Source: Guadua angustifolia (lineage: Eukaryota; Streptophyta; Magnoliopsida; Poales; Poaceae). Taken from it: a DNA stretch of 64,000 bases. Below, in pieces: positions 11,440 to 23,199 of this stretch; positions within the stretch are counted from its first letter, which is position 1; each line of letters starts with the position of its first letter. The stretch is from NCBI GenBank assembly GCA_036346375.1, contig CM070514.1, positions 13,234,463-13,298,462 of the forward strand, given 5' to 3'. Under the pieces are notes generated by a model. It was given only the letters and a program-made list of their open reading frames with translations. It did no database searches and was not told the DNA's origin. Position numbers and translations under genes: made by a program.

Positions 11440-11572
11440 CCCCCAACAAACGCGTTAAACACACCAGCCGCCCTTCCTCTCGTGATACCCCAACACGACT
11501 CCAGACATCTCCTCGCAGCCGAAACTCGAAACCCTAGCCCACCTCGCCTTCCGTGTCCGCCCGGATCACGCC
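11440..11572 (+). promoter_or_regulatory. 5' leader region of the RRM gene with telo-box
   Basis: The sequence changes from AT-rich to a C-rich, leader-like composition near 11445. AAACCCTAG at 11529-11537 is a telo-box, common just downstream of plant transcription starts, especially in genes for translation and RNA handling. No clear TATA box is visible within 60 bp upstream, so the start site is not fixed. Confidence 0.5.
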
Positions 11573-13940
11573 ATGGCCGGCAAGATGAAGGAGCATGACG
11601 GCGCTAGCCCAGCGTGAGTCCTCCCACTCCTTGTACCTTCCCTCGGTTGGGTTGGTCTCTGGATTTGGACTTCGTTTCGCTGATTTTGTTGCGTTCTTGG
11701 TGTTTTGTGCAGCAAGATCTTCATCGGCGGGCTCTCCAAGGACACCAGCATGGGTAAGTGCAGATCCACTGTAGATCCGCCCTTTCAAGTGTTTATTGCC
11801 TGTTCTGCCTTATGTTTCATGGGTTAGTTAGGGTTCGTCCGTGTTCGTTCAGATCTGGTTGTTGTTAGGTTTCACCGGCTATTGACTTTGTTCTGGATGC
11901 TCAAGTTTAGTCGCTCCGATGGAGATAAGTTGATTTGTTGGTTAGAAACGTAGTTTTTGCAAGTTCAGTGTCGGTTTAACTTGTAGTCCTTCGAAAGTAG
12001 GCGAAAAGTGATTTCACCTCAGCACTCCTAATTTTGTCGGGGAATTGGCCATTTAGTACATGTTTTTAAGGATGTAATTTTTAACGTTACCATCGTCACA
12101 AGTTGAAAGTGTTAGTAGATTAACAAATTGGTTGAAGCATCCCATATTTTCTTGCGAATTTTTATGGCTTTGTAGGACCTAATATGCTTTCCTTTTGCAC
12201 ACGTTGTGAGCCGGTTAATTGGGCATGCAACATGTGTGCTTGACGAGCTAGCTTACTAAAGGTCATTATTCTATACTGAACTTTGCGAGGCTCAAAATTA
12301 GTGGAGTGTTTGGCTGTAGCTTGAAGTGTATGTATTTACGAAGTACTGATGGGGACGCTAGGATGCTTTTTGTTGTTGTATTCTTGAACAACTTGCTGCT
12401 AACAGCTTTGCTTGCTTCTTAACGTGCAGGTACATTCAAAGAACACTTTGGGAAGTATGGGGAGATAATTGATGCTGTCATAATGAAGGACCGCTATACC
12501 CAAAAGCCCAGAGGCTTTGGATTTATTACCTTTGCTGATCCTGCTGTTGTTGACACAGTGATTGAAGATAACCATGTTATCAATGGAAAGCAGGTGGATT
12601 GTTTGGTTCCTGTTATTGGTTGAAATTTTGATTCTTTTGAGCTTGGTGTTATGTTGGTTCACGTGAGAACACATCGCTTTTCATGGCATTCTACACTACA
12701 AAAGACAATACTTTGTGGAGTTTTTTATCCTTGAATATGCCGTATAAAAAAATTAGTAGATTGAAATCTTCTTCAATGTGAAAACTGCAGGTTGAAATTA
12801 AGAGAACTATTCCGAAGGGTGCTGCCCCCCTGAAAGATTTCAAGACAAAGAAGATTTTTGTTGGTGGATTGCCCTCTGCTCTAAAAGAAGGTATTATGTG
12901 ATTATTGTCTAACTGGCAGTTAACTCCAATATTTTGAATAAGGTAGGCTGAAGTTCTCAACATATTAATTTAACAGATGAATTCAAGGAGTTCTTTTCAA
13001 AGTTTGGAAAGGTGGTGGAACATGAAATCATCCGTGACCATGCAACCAGGCGGTCACGAGGATTTGGATTTGTAGTCTTTGATGCAGAAAAAAGTGTAGA
13101 TGAATTATTAGCTAAGAAAGGGAATATGATTGATCTAAATGGTTCTCAGGTGAGCCTCTGCGTGGTGCTTTCTGAACTTTGTAAATCTAGTTTGGTACAA
13201 TTGGGTCTGCGCACACTAATAAATTGTGGTCCTCTAGTTAACTCTAAGAGAGCACAGCATTATGCTGGTTTGCTCTTCCGTTTCAGTTGCTTTAGTTGTG
13301 CTCTTATGTAGGTGGCAGGTTATTAGCTCTCCATTCTTGGAAAGTGAACAGATTTCAAAAGAGAATATAGGTTGACTTTCTTGCTTTGCTGTAGGTGGAG
13401 ATCAAGAAGGCAGAACCAAAGAAACCCTCTAACCCACCTCCTCATTCATTTGATAGCGAACCTAGGGGCCGTCCACATGTGGACAGTTATGATGGATTTG
13501 GCAGCTCTTATGATTATGGTGGTAGTTTTGGCCCCTATAGGTCACCTGGAAGTTTTGGTGCTAGGCCTGGCAGTTACACTAGTGCTTTTGGTCCAGGTGG
13601 CTACAGTAGCGGATATGGTGGTTATGGAGCATTAGGAGGTTATCATGGTGAATCATCGCTCTATTCTAGCCGCTTTGGTAGCAATTATGGAGGAAGTTTT
13701 GGTGGCGGTTATGGTGGTGGCGGTTATGGCAGTGGCAGTTACGGTGGTGGTTTAGGTGGTGCTTATGGGCGTGACACTGTGGGTTATGGTGGTTCTAGCT
13801 ATGGGCCTAGTTATGACTCTTCTTCAGGTGGTGGTGCTGGTTCTGGATTTGGTGCTGGTGGACTCTATGGTGCTAGGGGAGGCTATGGTAGCAGTGGTGT
13901 TGGTGGTGCTACCGGTCGTTACCATCCATATGCAAGGTAG
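11573..13940 (+). CDS. Glycine-rich RNA-binding protein with two RRM domains (plant hnRNP A/DAZAP1-like)
   Basis: Six coding exons join without frame breaks: 11573-11613, 11713-11753, 12430-12593, 12791-12890, 12977-13149 and 13395-13940, all GT-AG. The product is 354 residues. RRM1 runs from about residue 15 to 86, with RNP2 KIFIGGL (15-21) and RNP1 RGFGFITF (55-62). RRM2 runs from about 103 to 176, with RNP2 KIFVGGL (103-109) and RNP1 RGFGFVVF (143-150). From about residue 190 the tail is rich in Gly, Ser and Tyr and ends GRYHPYAR. Such proteins bind mRNA in nucleus and cytoplasm and affect splicing, stability or stress response. The ATG at 11573 is the first in a C-rich leader and opens the frame used by all exons. 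A seven-element TE nest surrounds the gene, but none lies inside it. The specific target RNA is unknown. Confidence 0.93.
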
Positions 13941-15247
13941 ATAAAGCTTCAGGTGCTGCTGTTTGTTAGATAAGGTTGCGGAAGGCCAATTCTAGATGAA
14001 AGCCCAAGAGATATGAGATATCTGCAGCTAGAAAAACCTTATTGAAGTTTGATCTGCTCAGTTTGCTGTTTTACTTCTGTTGGACCGGTCTTGTAGAACT
14101 TAAAAGCACTGCTTAGTGTTTGAAATTTGAAATACTTAAGATTGCACATTGCACATATGCTTTTGATTAGAAAGCAAATTCAGTGTGAAGTATAGCTAGC
14201 TAAATGCTTAGCTTGTATTTAGTTGTTGAGCTGGAAGCTGTTTGCATTAGGTCTTTGCCATATTCACGGGTTCGATGATTGCATGTGATATTTTTGGATC
14301 CTTGTTAGTCTAGATCGTTGATTGTTTTTTCTCCTGAAGACAATAGTAGTTCTTTTATGTTTATCGTGCTAGTTTTCTCCATTGTTGTGATTAGCTTGCA
14401 GCCTTGCGTTTTGTATCATCATATATTCTGCATGAGATCTTTGTTACAAAGATTGGTGTTCATGAAGATCCTATTTAATTCTGTTCCTTTATTTTTATTA
14501 TTGCTTGTGGAGATCTCCTGCAATTTGATAAGCTATTTTGCTTGTTGCATTCCGAGCTGGTGTAGAAGTTCGTTACTTGATTATTATTTTAAGTGTAACC
14601 ATTTGTCAATTATGTCATGTTTTTTTATCACTGGACCTGAGTGGTGAGGAGGTTTACGTTTTGATAAACATATTTTCTTTTGCATGTTTTCTCCTTGACT
14701 TGCTGCTGTGAACAAATTTTTTTATTTTTTTATGTCTACCCCCGAAGATTTTCTGTTTGCGCGCCACTCAATATGTGCCTAGACTACTTCACTTTTGTGC
14801 CAGTGGAACTAATGTCAGGTGATCAAATGCAATCAGTCTTGAAGCTTCCTTTCCATATTTTACGTCTTGGCAAAAATTGTTTCTGACCTGCGTGCTGTTT
14901 TTTATGTGCTGGTTTCATATGACTTGAGCTTTCGAGCTCTGTTGTATGTATATCGTATTTGATATGGATGGTGCTAGATCAATTCCGCGAGGCAGTGAAG
15001 TTAATCGTGTTATTAATATACTATGGAGGGTAGTAAGCGGTACATCCGCTTTAAATAATTTGCCGGCTGAAATGCGTCTTTACTTCGTGCCAAGTGCTGG
15101 TCCCCTGTGTCTTGCAGTATAAGTCCTTATTCTGAGAAGCGCTGTTCCATGATATAATTCTACTGTCAAGATTAAGGGTACAGTTATTGTAATATTTTTA
15201 TTATATACTCTTTATCTTTACTGCTGAAAATGTGAATGGGTAACTGT
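13941..15247. other. 3' UTR and downstream flank of RRM gene
   Basis: The first 150-300 bp after the stop are T-rich and typical of a plant 3' UTR. No canonical AATAAA is evident close by. The rest is T-rich unique DNA. Open frames at 14318-14647 and 14680-14886 are hydrophobic low-complexity translations of T-rich DNA and are not called as genes. Confidence 0.55.
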
Positions 15248-15500
15248 AGTACTCCTATCATAAATAGTTGTTTTGGATATAAGTGTAGTTAAATTTTTAA
15301 AACTAGCTGTCAGTATCTTTTTAAATATTTAAATTGGTTACATGAAAATCGTATTTGTAGATTTGTCTTGAAAAGTATTTTTATAATATTATAATTTTAT
15401 TGGGTTTTATAAATTTATTATAATAGAAAATTAAGGTCAAACGTGTATTTTAGAGGTTACCGATATCTAGAATAACAACTATTTGCTATACGGAAGGTTA
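15248..15500. mobile_element. Degenerate Stowaway-like MITE
   Basis: The segment starts TACTCCTATCATAAATAG and ends CAACTATTTGCTATACGGAAGG. It has the layout of the common grass Stowaway (Tc1/mariner) MITEs, including an internal GGTCAAACGTGTATTT-like segment before the right end. The termini are diverged, and no clean TA duplication can be assigned. Confidence 0.5.
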
Positions 15501-16334
15501 AATAATATTCATTCTTTAGATTCGGTGCTTCTATGGTTTATGTGAACGAGTTAAAAGGTAAACAAAGGAAGGGTAACTGCAGGTCTCGACTAGGGGGTGC
15601 AATTGGCTCGGTTTGATTGGATATCTTTTTCTTTATCTTAAATCAATTTTTTTGTCTGATTCAGAATCGGATATGAATAGTTCTAGATACGAATCTAGTA
15701 TGGATAATATTCAGTCATAGATTTGAAGCAAATACGGAGTGAAATTGATACTATTAACAGATATGTTTAGTCAGTTATCGTATGAAAATATCACATAGAA
15801 CATGTATATCAATATTTAATCAGACGTATGAGTTTGAATGGAATGCTCGTATGCTGTTCGAGTATGAAAGCATGGCTCTATATGCGAGTAGCAGCATAGC
15901 CATTAACGAGCAAAGCGAGGTTCTATTCACTACTAATGCACAGATGACCGCCCATCGTATCCCACAAATCTTACACAAATGCAAGTGAAGCCTTGAAAGC
16001 TGAAATTCACCCTAAAGCACACATACCGCCACGGAATCCGAAGTCCTAATGTTAACTCTACCGAAACATCCAACTTCGATTAGTCCGAGCCCAATCACAT
16101 GCCGGTTGTGAATATCAATCCCTTGTTATACGTTAACACCTCCTAAAACCTCATGAAGCAGTGTGATTGGCTGCTAAATCGCCCTAAATATATTACTGAA
16201 ACAGCATTTCACACCAATACACGCTCCTTCCAGATTAGTATAGCCCCTAATCCCGGGATCTGATCTTCTCCCTCGAATCTCGCCCTCCCACCCAGCCGCA
16301 AAACAAATTGAATCCCCATTGAACAGTAACCCTG

Positions 16335-16512
16335 CCCTCTAGATCAGATGTGGCAAGCTCCCTCACCTTGAGGATGCCGAAGGCGGAGCCGCTGTGCAGG
16401 TGGAAGAAGTCGCCAGAGCTGGAGTTGGCAGCGGCCAAGGCGAGGGGGAAGAGGTGATCGGTGTGTGGGCCGTCGCCGTCGTCGCTAGGGCGCAAGCTAA
16501 TCATTGGCTGGT
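16335..16512 (-). pseudogene. Captured 5' exon of an unidentified gene inside the hAT element
   Basis: On the minus strand an ATG near 16503 opens MISLRPSDDGDGPHTDHLF and continues through an Ala/Ser-rich stretch to SAFGILK. An AAG|GTGAGG splice-donor-like site follows at about 16366. The DNA downstream is intron-like. GC content is far above the flanking hAT arms. This looks like the first exon of a host gene picked up by the transposon. I do not recognise the family. Confidence 0.4.
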
Positions 16513-16555
16513 CCGACCGTGTGCAAACCCGACCAATGAACCATACGAGCTTGAT

Positions 16556-17174
16556 TAGGGATGGCAATCTTACCCGATTACCCGTGTACCCGCGGGTAAA
16601 AACCCTAATAGAGGTGGGTATGTTCCTCTTTTATTACCCACGGGTATATTTATGGGGGCCGAACTCTACCCGATGGGCAAACGGATATAGGTATGGGGGA
16701 GCTTCACCCGTACTCGTTCCGCCCGATTACCCGCTATATCCTATTGATATACGGGCTAGAATAGGCACCCAGTTGGCCACTTGATCCTTAATTTGTGGTA
16801 ACTCATTTCAGTAATTGTTGAACTTGAGCATCCGTATATTATTTGTCTGCATATATTATTTTAATTCTTATTCTCATGTACATTTGAAATTTTGAATCAT
16901 TGATAATCATTCTTTAATCTATAGAATGTAGCTAATACCCATAACTTCATCAAAAGATTGTATTAGTACCATAGCTTATTAGCTCCTAGTGCCATTTGGT
17001 TAAAAAGATTATTGATGGTGGCGGTAACAGTATACCATGAGTATCGCACCCGTGGGTCGGGCGAGATTTTTTCGCCATGACCCTTCAGCGTGTATACTCG
17101 GGGGAGATTTTGGTTCATGGATATGGGTATGGGCGTAGTACTACCTGCATCTGCCGTGACCATTGCCATCCCTA
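16556..17174. mobile_element. hAT MITE, 619 bp, perfect 8-bp target duplication
   Basis: TIRs TAGGGATGGCAAT (16556) and ATTGCCATCCCTA (ending 17174) are flanked by AGCTTGAT at 16548-16555 and 17175-17182. The arms are rich in TACCCG/CGGGTA motifs. It shares termini with the elements at 25224 and 40091, so the three form one family. No coding capacity is visible. Confidence 0.95.
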
Positions 17175-17179
17175 AGCTT

Positions 17180-17420
17180 GATCGAGAGGAATCAGCAGGG
17201 GCGACGCTGAGGAGTGGAGGGCAGTGTTGAGGGGTGGAGGGAGCGGAGAACGGCAGCGGGAGGGCTACGGCAGGATAGAGGGTGGTGCCAAGGGGTGGAG
17301 GGAGCAGAGAACAGCACGAGAAGGGCGGCAGCGGGACGAGTGGAGGGCGGTAGCGGGACGAGGGGAGGGCGGCAGTGGGACGAGCGGAGGGCACTGTGTG
17401 AAATGCCGAATGGAGGCGAC
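17180..17420. repeat. G-rich degenerate tandem repeats
   Basis: Units such as GGGACGAGTGGAGGGCGG and GGGGTGGAGGGAGCGGAGAAC recur with variation over about 220 bp. The segment belongs to the GC-rich cargo of the outer hAT element. Open frames on both strands across it are low complexity and not called. Confidence 0.6.
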
Positions 17421-17744
17421 GCGGCTCGGGGAGTTGGGGGACCGAAAGAACTCACTGACCGGATATCCGATTAAATTGATCTGGATATATCCGAAAATAA
17501 GTTCAGAATATCCTAATATGATGGATAGTTTTCTCTCGAATCCAAATCCAAAACAAAGTATCTGAAACCGATACCGAATCCAACAACTATCCGAAATAAC
17601 TATTCTAATCTAATTCAAACACATCCGATTGGTCGAAAAATATCCGAACCGCTCTCCGGTATGAACTACCTGCTGCCACGCGTGAAACTTTGAGGAAAAA
17701 CTCATAAAAGAAAAGAGTGTAATGTTTTTAGACAAAGTTAATAG

Positions 17745-20700
17745 TTAGAGATATCTCCCCGATTCTTGTAAATTTCAAGTCGCCTCATACCAATCCCATG
17801 AACACATTTCAAGAATGTAGAAGATGGTAATGACTTAGTGAAAAGATCACGAGGTTATCGCATGATTTGGTTTGCAAGATGTTTATCTCCCACTTTGTCA
17901 GAACTCATGAGGATAAAACAATTTTGGAGCAATATGCTTTGTTATGTTGCTCTTTATGTAACATGTCCGTGATCTGTAATACAAGCGTAATTATCTTCAG
18001 AGATAATTGTAGGTGATTCAATAGAACCAATACCACACGATTGTTGTATGTGGTTAATCATTCTGCAAGTCATACACATTCACGTGAAACTTCATATAGT
18101 GCAATAATTTCGAATGATTAGTGGAAGTAGCTATCGAGTCTGCTTAGAAGACTTCCATGAAATAGCTGTTCCACCATGTAAGAATACAAAGCCTGCTTTG
18201 AGATCCGCATTATGGGGATCCGATAAATAGCCAAAGATCCGTATATCAATCATAGTAGGATCTTGATTTCTTTCAAATATAATCCAAGATCCTTTGTGCC
18301 ATTATGATATCTCGAGGACATGCTTTACACTGCCCAATGACGCTTATTGGTGCGCGCTATGTCTAGCTAGTAAGTTCACCGCAAATGCGATATCGTGCCC
18401 GTGCAATTTGTAAGATACATAAGCGCTCCAATAGCACCGAGATAAGGAACCTCGGTCCTAGTACCTCTTCTCCATCATCACATGGTCTCAATGGATCTTT
18501 CTCCATATCTAGAGATCGAACAACCATAGGTGTTTTAGATGGATATGATTTATCCATATTGAATTTCTCCAATATTTTTTGAATATAGGCTGATTGATGC
18601 ACTAAAATTCCTGAGGGAAGGTGCTCAAGTTGTAAACCTAAGCAAAATTTGGTCTTACCCAAATCCTTCATCTCAAATTCGCCTTTAGGTGATTATGCGT
18701 TTCATTTATATCGTTAGAGTTGCCAATGATATTTAAATCATCAACATATACGGATATAATACAGAATCCCATTGGAGATTTCTTTATGAAGACACATGGG
18801 CAATCATCATTGTTTGTGTATCCCTTCTTTAGAAGGAATTCACTTAGTCGGTTGTACCACATTCTTCCCGATCGCTTTCAAGCCATATAGAGACTTGTTT
18901 AGCTTTACACAAGACATATTATGATTTGCGCTTGATTCGAATTGGGATTCCATCGAACCTTCATGTATATGTCCGAATCAAGTGACCCATAAAGATATGT
19001 CGTCAATACATCCATCAACCGCAGAGATAGATGATTTTGAATCGCCAATGATATTAAGTATCTAATGTTATTCCACTCATAATCGGAGAATATGTTTCAT
19101 TGAAATCAATGACGGTCTCTGCGTGAACCCTTGTGCTACAAGTCTCGCTTTATATCTAACCACCTCATTGTTTTCATTCCGCTTCCTGGATAAAAACCCA
19201 TTTGAATCCCACAGGAAGACTTTTGGAGGTGTAGGTATTGCGATGTGAATACCTTTCTTTTATTAAGCGAGGCTATCTCACTTGAATTGTTTCCTTCCAT
19301 TGAGTCCACCAAGCGCTTTTTGCACTCGCCATGGTCTTGGGATCCGGATCATTTAGTAGGTTATTTGCAATTGTTATGAGAAGTAAGTGTCGACAATTGT
19401 AGTCTTTCGGTCATATGATTCTCCAGAATCGATATAATTAGTGGAAATTTCTTGCACCCTTGATGATGGCTCATTATTTTCCAAAACTATGGAGCCAGGG
19501 CATTCCGATGTCCTAGGATCAGCAATAGAGTGCACTATTGATCTAGGTTGTGGATCAACTTGAGGTTGACTTGCATTTACTGATTTGGAGGATTTTGTCC
19601 TCGGTTTCTTTTGTTGCTTGCTAGAAGCTACATCGTTAGTCGTGGCCTTACTTTCTCCTCTTACTTTGAAGTGGAGTTGAATGGTTTTATTTGGTACCTC
19701 CACTATTTCGTGCACATTTTGGCGGTGATAATAGGATTTAGTAACACCTTTAGTATCGTGAGAATGCCTCGGCAAAGTTATTTGCAATGTGTTGCAAATT
19801 TATAATTTTCTCAACTTGAAGTTCGGGCTTCTTGAGTACGTGATTTAAGGTGGAGATGTCTACAAGATCCCAATTGATTTCCGGGCATTCTTTTGGTACT
19901 TGAAATCTCCCCTAATGCCGGAAATGATCCTCATTAAATATACAATCGTCAGGTTTGGCCGTGAATAGGTCCCCATTTAGGGCTCAAGGTATTTAACAAT
20001 CGACGGAGATTGATACCCACATAGATCCCCAATTTCGTGGGGCCCATAGAGGCACGCTTAAGGCGGTGAGATCAAGACGTATATAGCGCAACCGAATTTT
20101 CGCAGATGAAAAATATTTGGTATATTTCCACGTACTAATTGCAGTGGGAAGTCAGATGATATGCAGCTGGTCGCAATTGAATTAAGTCAGCAGCGTGTAA
20201 GACCGCATGACCCCAACATGAAGTTGGTAAGTTACAATTTTGTAATAAGGGTCTTGCAATCCACTTGATTCTCTTTATAAGAGATTTTACCAAACCATTT
20301 TGAGTATGGACATATGGGACATAATGTTGTACTTGAATTCCTAAAGCCATACAATAATCATTGAATGCATGTGAGGAGAATTCAGCAGCATTGTCCAATC
20401 ATATGGATTGAATCTGGTGTTTAGGATAATGTGCTTGAAGTTTAATAATTTGAGCAATTATTTTTGCAAAGGCATGGTTACGTATGGATAAAAGACACAC
20501 ATGAGACTATCGAGTAGATGCATCTATAAGAATCATGAAATACCTGAACGGTCCAGACAATGGTTAAATGGGGCCACATATGTCGCCTTGAATACATTCA
20601 AGGAATTTGAGTGGCTCATGTTGGATTTTAAGATGAGAAGGTCTCAAAATCAATTTCCCAGTTGCACATGCAGTGCATATAAAATCTGATGATTTTGGGA

Positions 20701-21213
20701 ATTTGGCAGCATGCAAATCATGACCATTAGAATTACTGATAATTTTTCTCATCATTCCTATACCAGGATGACCAAGGCGATCATGCCAAATTTGGAATGC
20801 ATCAACATTCTGAAAAATTACCTTGTACGCAACATGTGGTACGGGTTTAATGTATGTGTAGTACAATCCAGACCAGAAGAGGAAATCTTTTCAAGCGCTT
20901 ATCCGCCATATCCGTAATCTTTAGTGATGAGGAGAAATTCCTCATTATTGTCATCATGGGTTTCAACATGAAAACCATTTTTGCGGATATCTCTATAACT
21001 TAATAGGGTACGTGTTGAATCAGGATACAATAGTGCATCCTTGATTGTGATTTGAGTACCCATAGGAAGCATGATAGTGGCACGACCAGAGCCAACTATC
21101 ATTGCATCGCGTCCAGCGATTGTCAAAACATTTCCTTGCCTCTTAGTAAGAGTTTGGAAATATTTTGTTTCCCTTAGTATAGAGTTAGTAGTACAACTAT
21201 CTACTAGGCACAA
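17745..21213 (-). pseudogene. Copia pol polyprotein, degenerate
   Basis: The domain order is that of Ty1/copia. The protease is at 21213-20899 (CLVDSCTTNSILRE, with Asp-Ser near the start). Pre-integrase is at 20866-20564 (WHDRLGHP, then CTACATGKL, the His-His-Cys-Cys set). The integrase core is at about 20398-20135 (DNAAEF, YVHTQNGLVKSLIKR), where the Glu expected after NGL is Lys, removing a catalytic acid. Reverse transcriptase spans 18862-18363 (YVDD in FCIISVYVDDLN, VHQSAYIQKILEKF). RNase H is near 18250-17900 (ISWKSSKQT). Stops separate most of these, and about 1 kb between integrase and reverse transcriptase is poorly preserved. Confidence 0.85.
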
Positions 21214-21443
21214 TTGCCTCTTAGTAAAAATCTATATATAAATGAAGAATTTTAGAATTCTTGGTGAATATATATAGAATACATACAAACTTTATTGAAT
21301 ATCAAACATAATTATTACATTTATTGGGATATCCAATATGTCAATGTGATGACAATATTATTTAATACAACACTTAGGACATAATTGTGCTTTATTATTA
21401 CAATAAATAAGGTACTAAACTAAGGATCTAAGAGATTGGGAGC

Positions 21444-22508
21444 CTAGTCGAAGTCTCCAAACATGTCATTGGAAGCAAATTCCATGATCATATTCTCTGT
21501 GTTGACTTGATCCTTGGCTTCCGGTACGTCGTTGTTGCTTAGTTCCTTGGGAACTTGTTGCGAACAACCAGCCTCTTCCCTGGAGTTGTCAGGTTGAAAG
21601 TTGAAGTGGGCTTCATACTTTTGTCCCGGGGTCATACGTCCACGTCCCACAGACTTTAGATAGAGATCAGCAAGGTGACTTGGGGTACGGCATTTCTTTG
21701 TGATGTGGTTATAGCAACTACATTTCTGACAAATAGGCTTATCATTTCTTTGTTTGGAAATGCCTTTACCCTTATTGGGGACACGTGACTTATCTTTCTT
21801 ATTGTTTCTGCGTTTGTTTTTACCATGGGAATGTCTTTGATAGTTCTTAGGAGAACCATTAAATTTGGGTTTATTCTGAGCGTTGGCATGAACTTCAGGC
21901 AATGGGGCAGACCCAAGAGGGCGCTGCTGATTGTTCCACACCATGAGTTCATGGTGTCTTTCAGCCTGAAGTAATGATTGAATAAGCTCGGAATAAACTG
22001 TGAAATTCTTCTCACGGTATTGTTGTTGAAGGATTCTTTCAGCGGGAAGCATTGTAGACAAAGTCTTTTCAATTTTATTTGCATCGGAAAGTTCCTTCTC
22101 ACAGAACTGCAACTTAGTGCTAATCCTATGAACAGCATGATTATAATCACCAACAGTTTTGAAATCCTGAAGGCGAAGTTGGGTCCATTCGAAATTGGCC
22201 TCAGGCAGGATGAGTGCTTTTTGCTGTTCATAGCGTTGCTTAAGAGAAAGCCATAGTGCACGTGGATTTTCCTTCAACATGTATTCAGACTTAAGGTCTG
22301 GATGTATATGCTGCCTTATAATATATAAAGCCGCATACCTATGTTGATCACCTATTGGTTCTGCACCTTCTGCTTGTTCAAGAAACACATAATAAAGTCC
22401 ACGGGTCGCAAGACTGACATTTATGTCCATAGCCCATGTGGGATAGTTGTGTCCGTCAAGAGCGAGTACATCAAACTCTTTAGCGGCCATATTTTCTACA
22501 TGAGGCAA
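21444..22508 (-). CDS. Copia Gag capsid and nucleocapsid protein, intact ORF
   Basis: A 354-codon open frame starting ATG at 22508. The N-terminal half (ALDGHNYPTWAMDINVSLA) is the capsid region of copia Gag. A basic Lys/Arg-rich stretch lies near residues 220-255. It is followed by a zinc knuckle CQKCSCYNHITKKC (C-x2-C-x4-H-x4-C). Gag packages the element RNA in virus-like particles in the cytoplasm. Its stop at 21444 separates it from pol, so pol would have been translated by readthrough, frameshift or from a spliced RNA. It is the only undamaged long ORF of the element. Confidence 0.88.
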   Translation of the reverse strand: MPHVENMAAKEFDVLALDGHNYPTWAMDINVSLATRGLYYVFLEQAEGAEPIGDQHRYAALYIIRQHIHPDLKSEYMLKENPRALWLSLKQRYEQQKALILPEANFEWTQLRLQDFKTVGDYNHAVHRISTKLQFCEKELSDANKIEKTLSTMLPAERILQQQYREKNFTVYSELIQSLLQAERHHELMVWNNQQRPLGSAPLPEVHANAQNKPKFNGSPKNYQRHSHGKNKRRNNKKDKSRVPNKGKGISKQRNDKPICQKCSCYNHITKKCRTPSHLADLYLKSVGRGRMTPGQKYEAHFNFQPDNSREEAGCSQQVPKELSNNDVPEAKDQVNTENMIMEFASNDMFGDFD

Positions 22509-22791
22509 CCATCGATTTTGTTTAATTTACTATGGGTAAATTAAAATTGCTATGGTGATGTTGTAAAATGCAAAATAAGTTGTAAACAAGAAAATTCTTG
22601 TATCATGAGTGTAAACCTCAAATATGTGCTAACATTTCGGAGGTAGTCACCAAAATGGTGTAGACCTCTTTATGGGCATAATCTGTTGATACAGTAGATG
22701 CCGCTTATGTTATGCAACTTTGTATTAACACATCTAGGTAATCACTGTAAAAGTGTAGACCTTGTTTAATTCATATTTTGTATTGGATATG

Positions 22792-22993
22792 CACGTTGAG
22801 GATTGACATCCCGCAGTAGTAACTATGGTACTACCTTGTGTATGACCAATAGGGATTATGAATTAAGGTAGTCACGTTGACCAATGTTTCAAATTTAGAT
22901 ATTGGGTACGCACGTTGAGGATAGTCACTATGTATTAAACACAGTGTAGATCCTACAGTAGCAACTATGGTGCTACCTTGTGTATGGCCAATA
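22792..22993. repeat. Two diverged copies of a leader repeat in the copia element
   Basis: GCACGTTGAGGATTGACAT...GCTACCTTGTGTATGRCCAATA-type sequence occurs at about 22792-22851 and again at about 22910-22993, the second with a 24-bp insertion. Related fragments (GTAGTCAC..., GTGTAGACC) occur at about 22640-22760. It is non-coding and lies upstream of gag. Confidence 0.75.
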
Positions 22994-23199
22994 CCAAAAA
23001 TTTGTGAACATTGTGTTATACAAAGTGAGGAAAAACACATAAAGCATTTTGCATATATTATGATCCAAATACAGAAAAGGCTAACTTCTGTCGGAGCGGA
23101 GCACCGGCCCGTCGCCGGGAGGCTTGGGCCGAAGATCGTTGTTATTTCTTGACCAAATTACATGAAAACCTAGTGGTTTTATTGCGAATTTATGACTGA

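Larger units (their letters stand above)
15591..17665. mobile_element. Degenerate hAT-like element with captured exon, right end lost
   Basis: The left end TAGGGGGTGCAATTGGCTCGG at 15591 resembles the TAGGGGTG terminus of the hAT at 9670. The arms (15640-15780 and 17455-17660) are rich in GGATATCCGA-like motifs in opposite orientation, as in Ac/Ds-type subterminal DNA. The expected right TIR is missing: the sequence runs into the end of the copia element near 17665-17690. A GC-rich non-TE segment sits between the arms, interrupted by a younger hAT at 16556-17174. Boundary and target duplication on the right cannot be shown. Confidence 0.5.

Noticed and set aside
13372..13635. Alternative frames over the last exon of the RRM gene (Val/Met-rich)
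   Set aside because: They are shadows of the Gly/Ser/Tyr-rich reading frame that continues from exon 5 with correct splice borders.
14318..14886. Hydrophobic open frames of 109 and 68 codons downstream of the RRM gene
   Set aside because: T-rich DNA gives Phe/Leu/Cys-rich translations by chance; no conserved motif or splice context.
17192..17565. Open frames of 86-143 codons on both strands
   Set aside because: They come from the G-rich degenerate tandem repeat in the hAT cargo and are low complexity.
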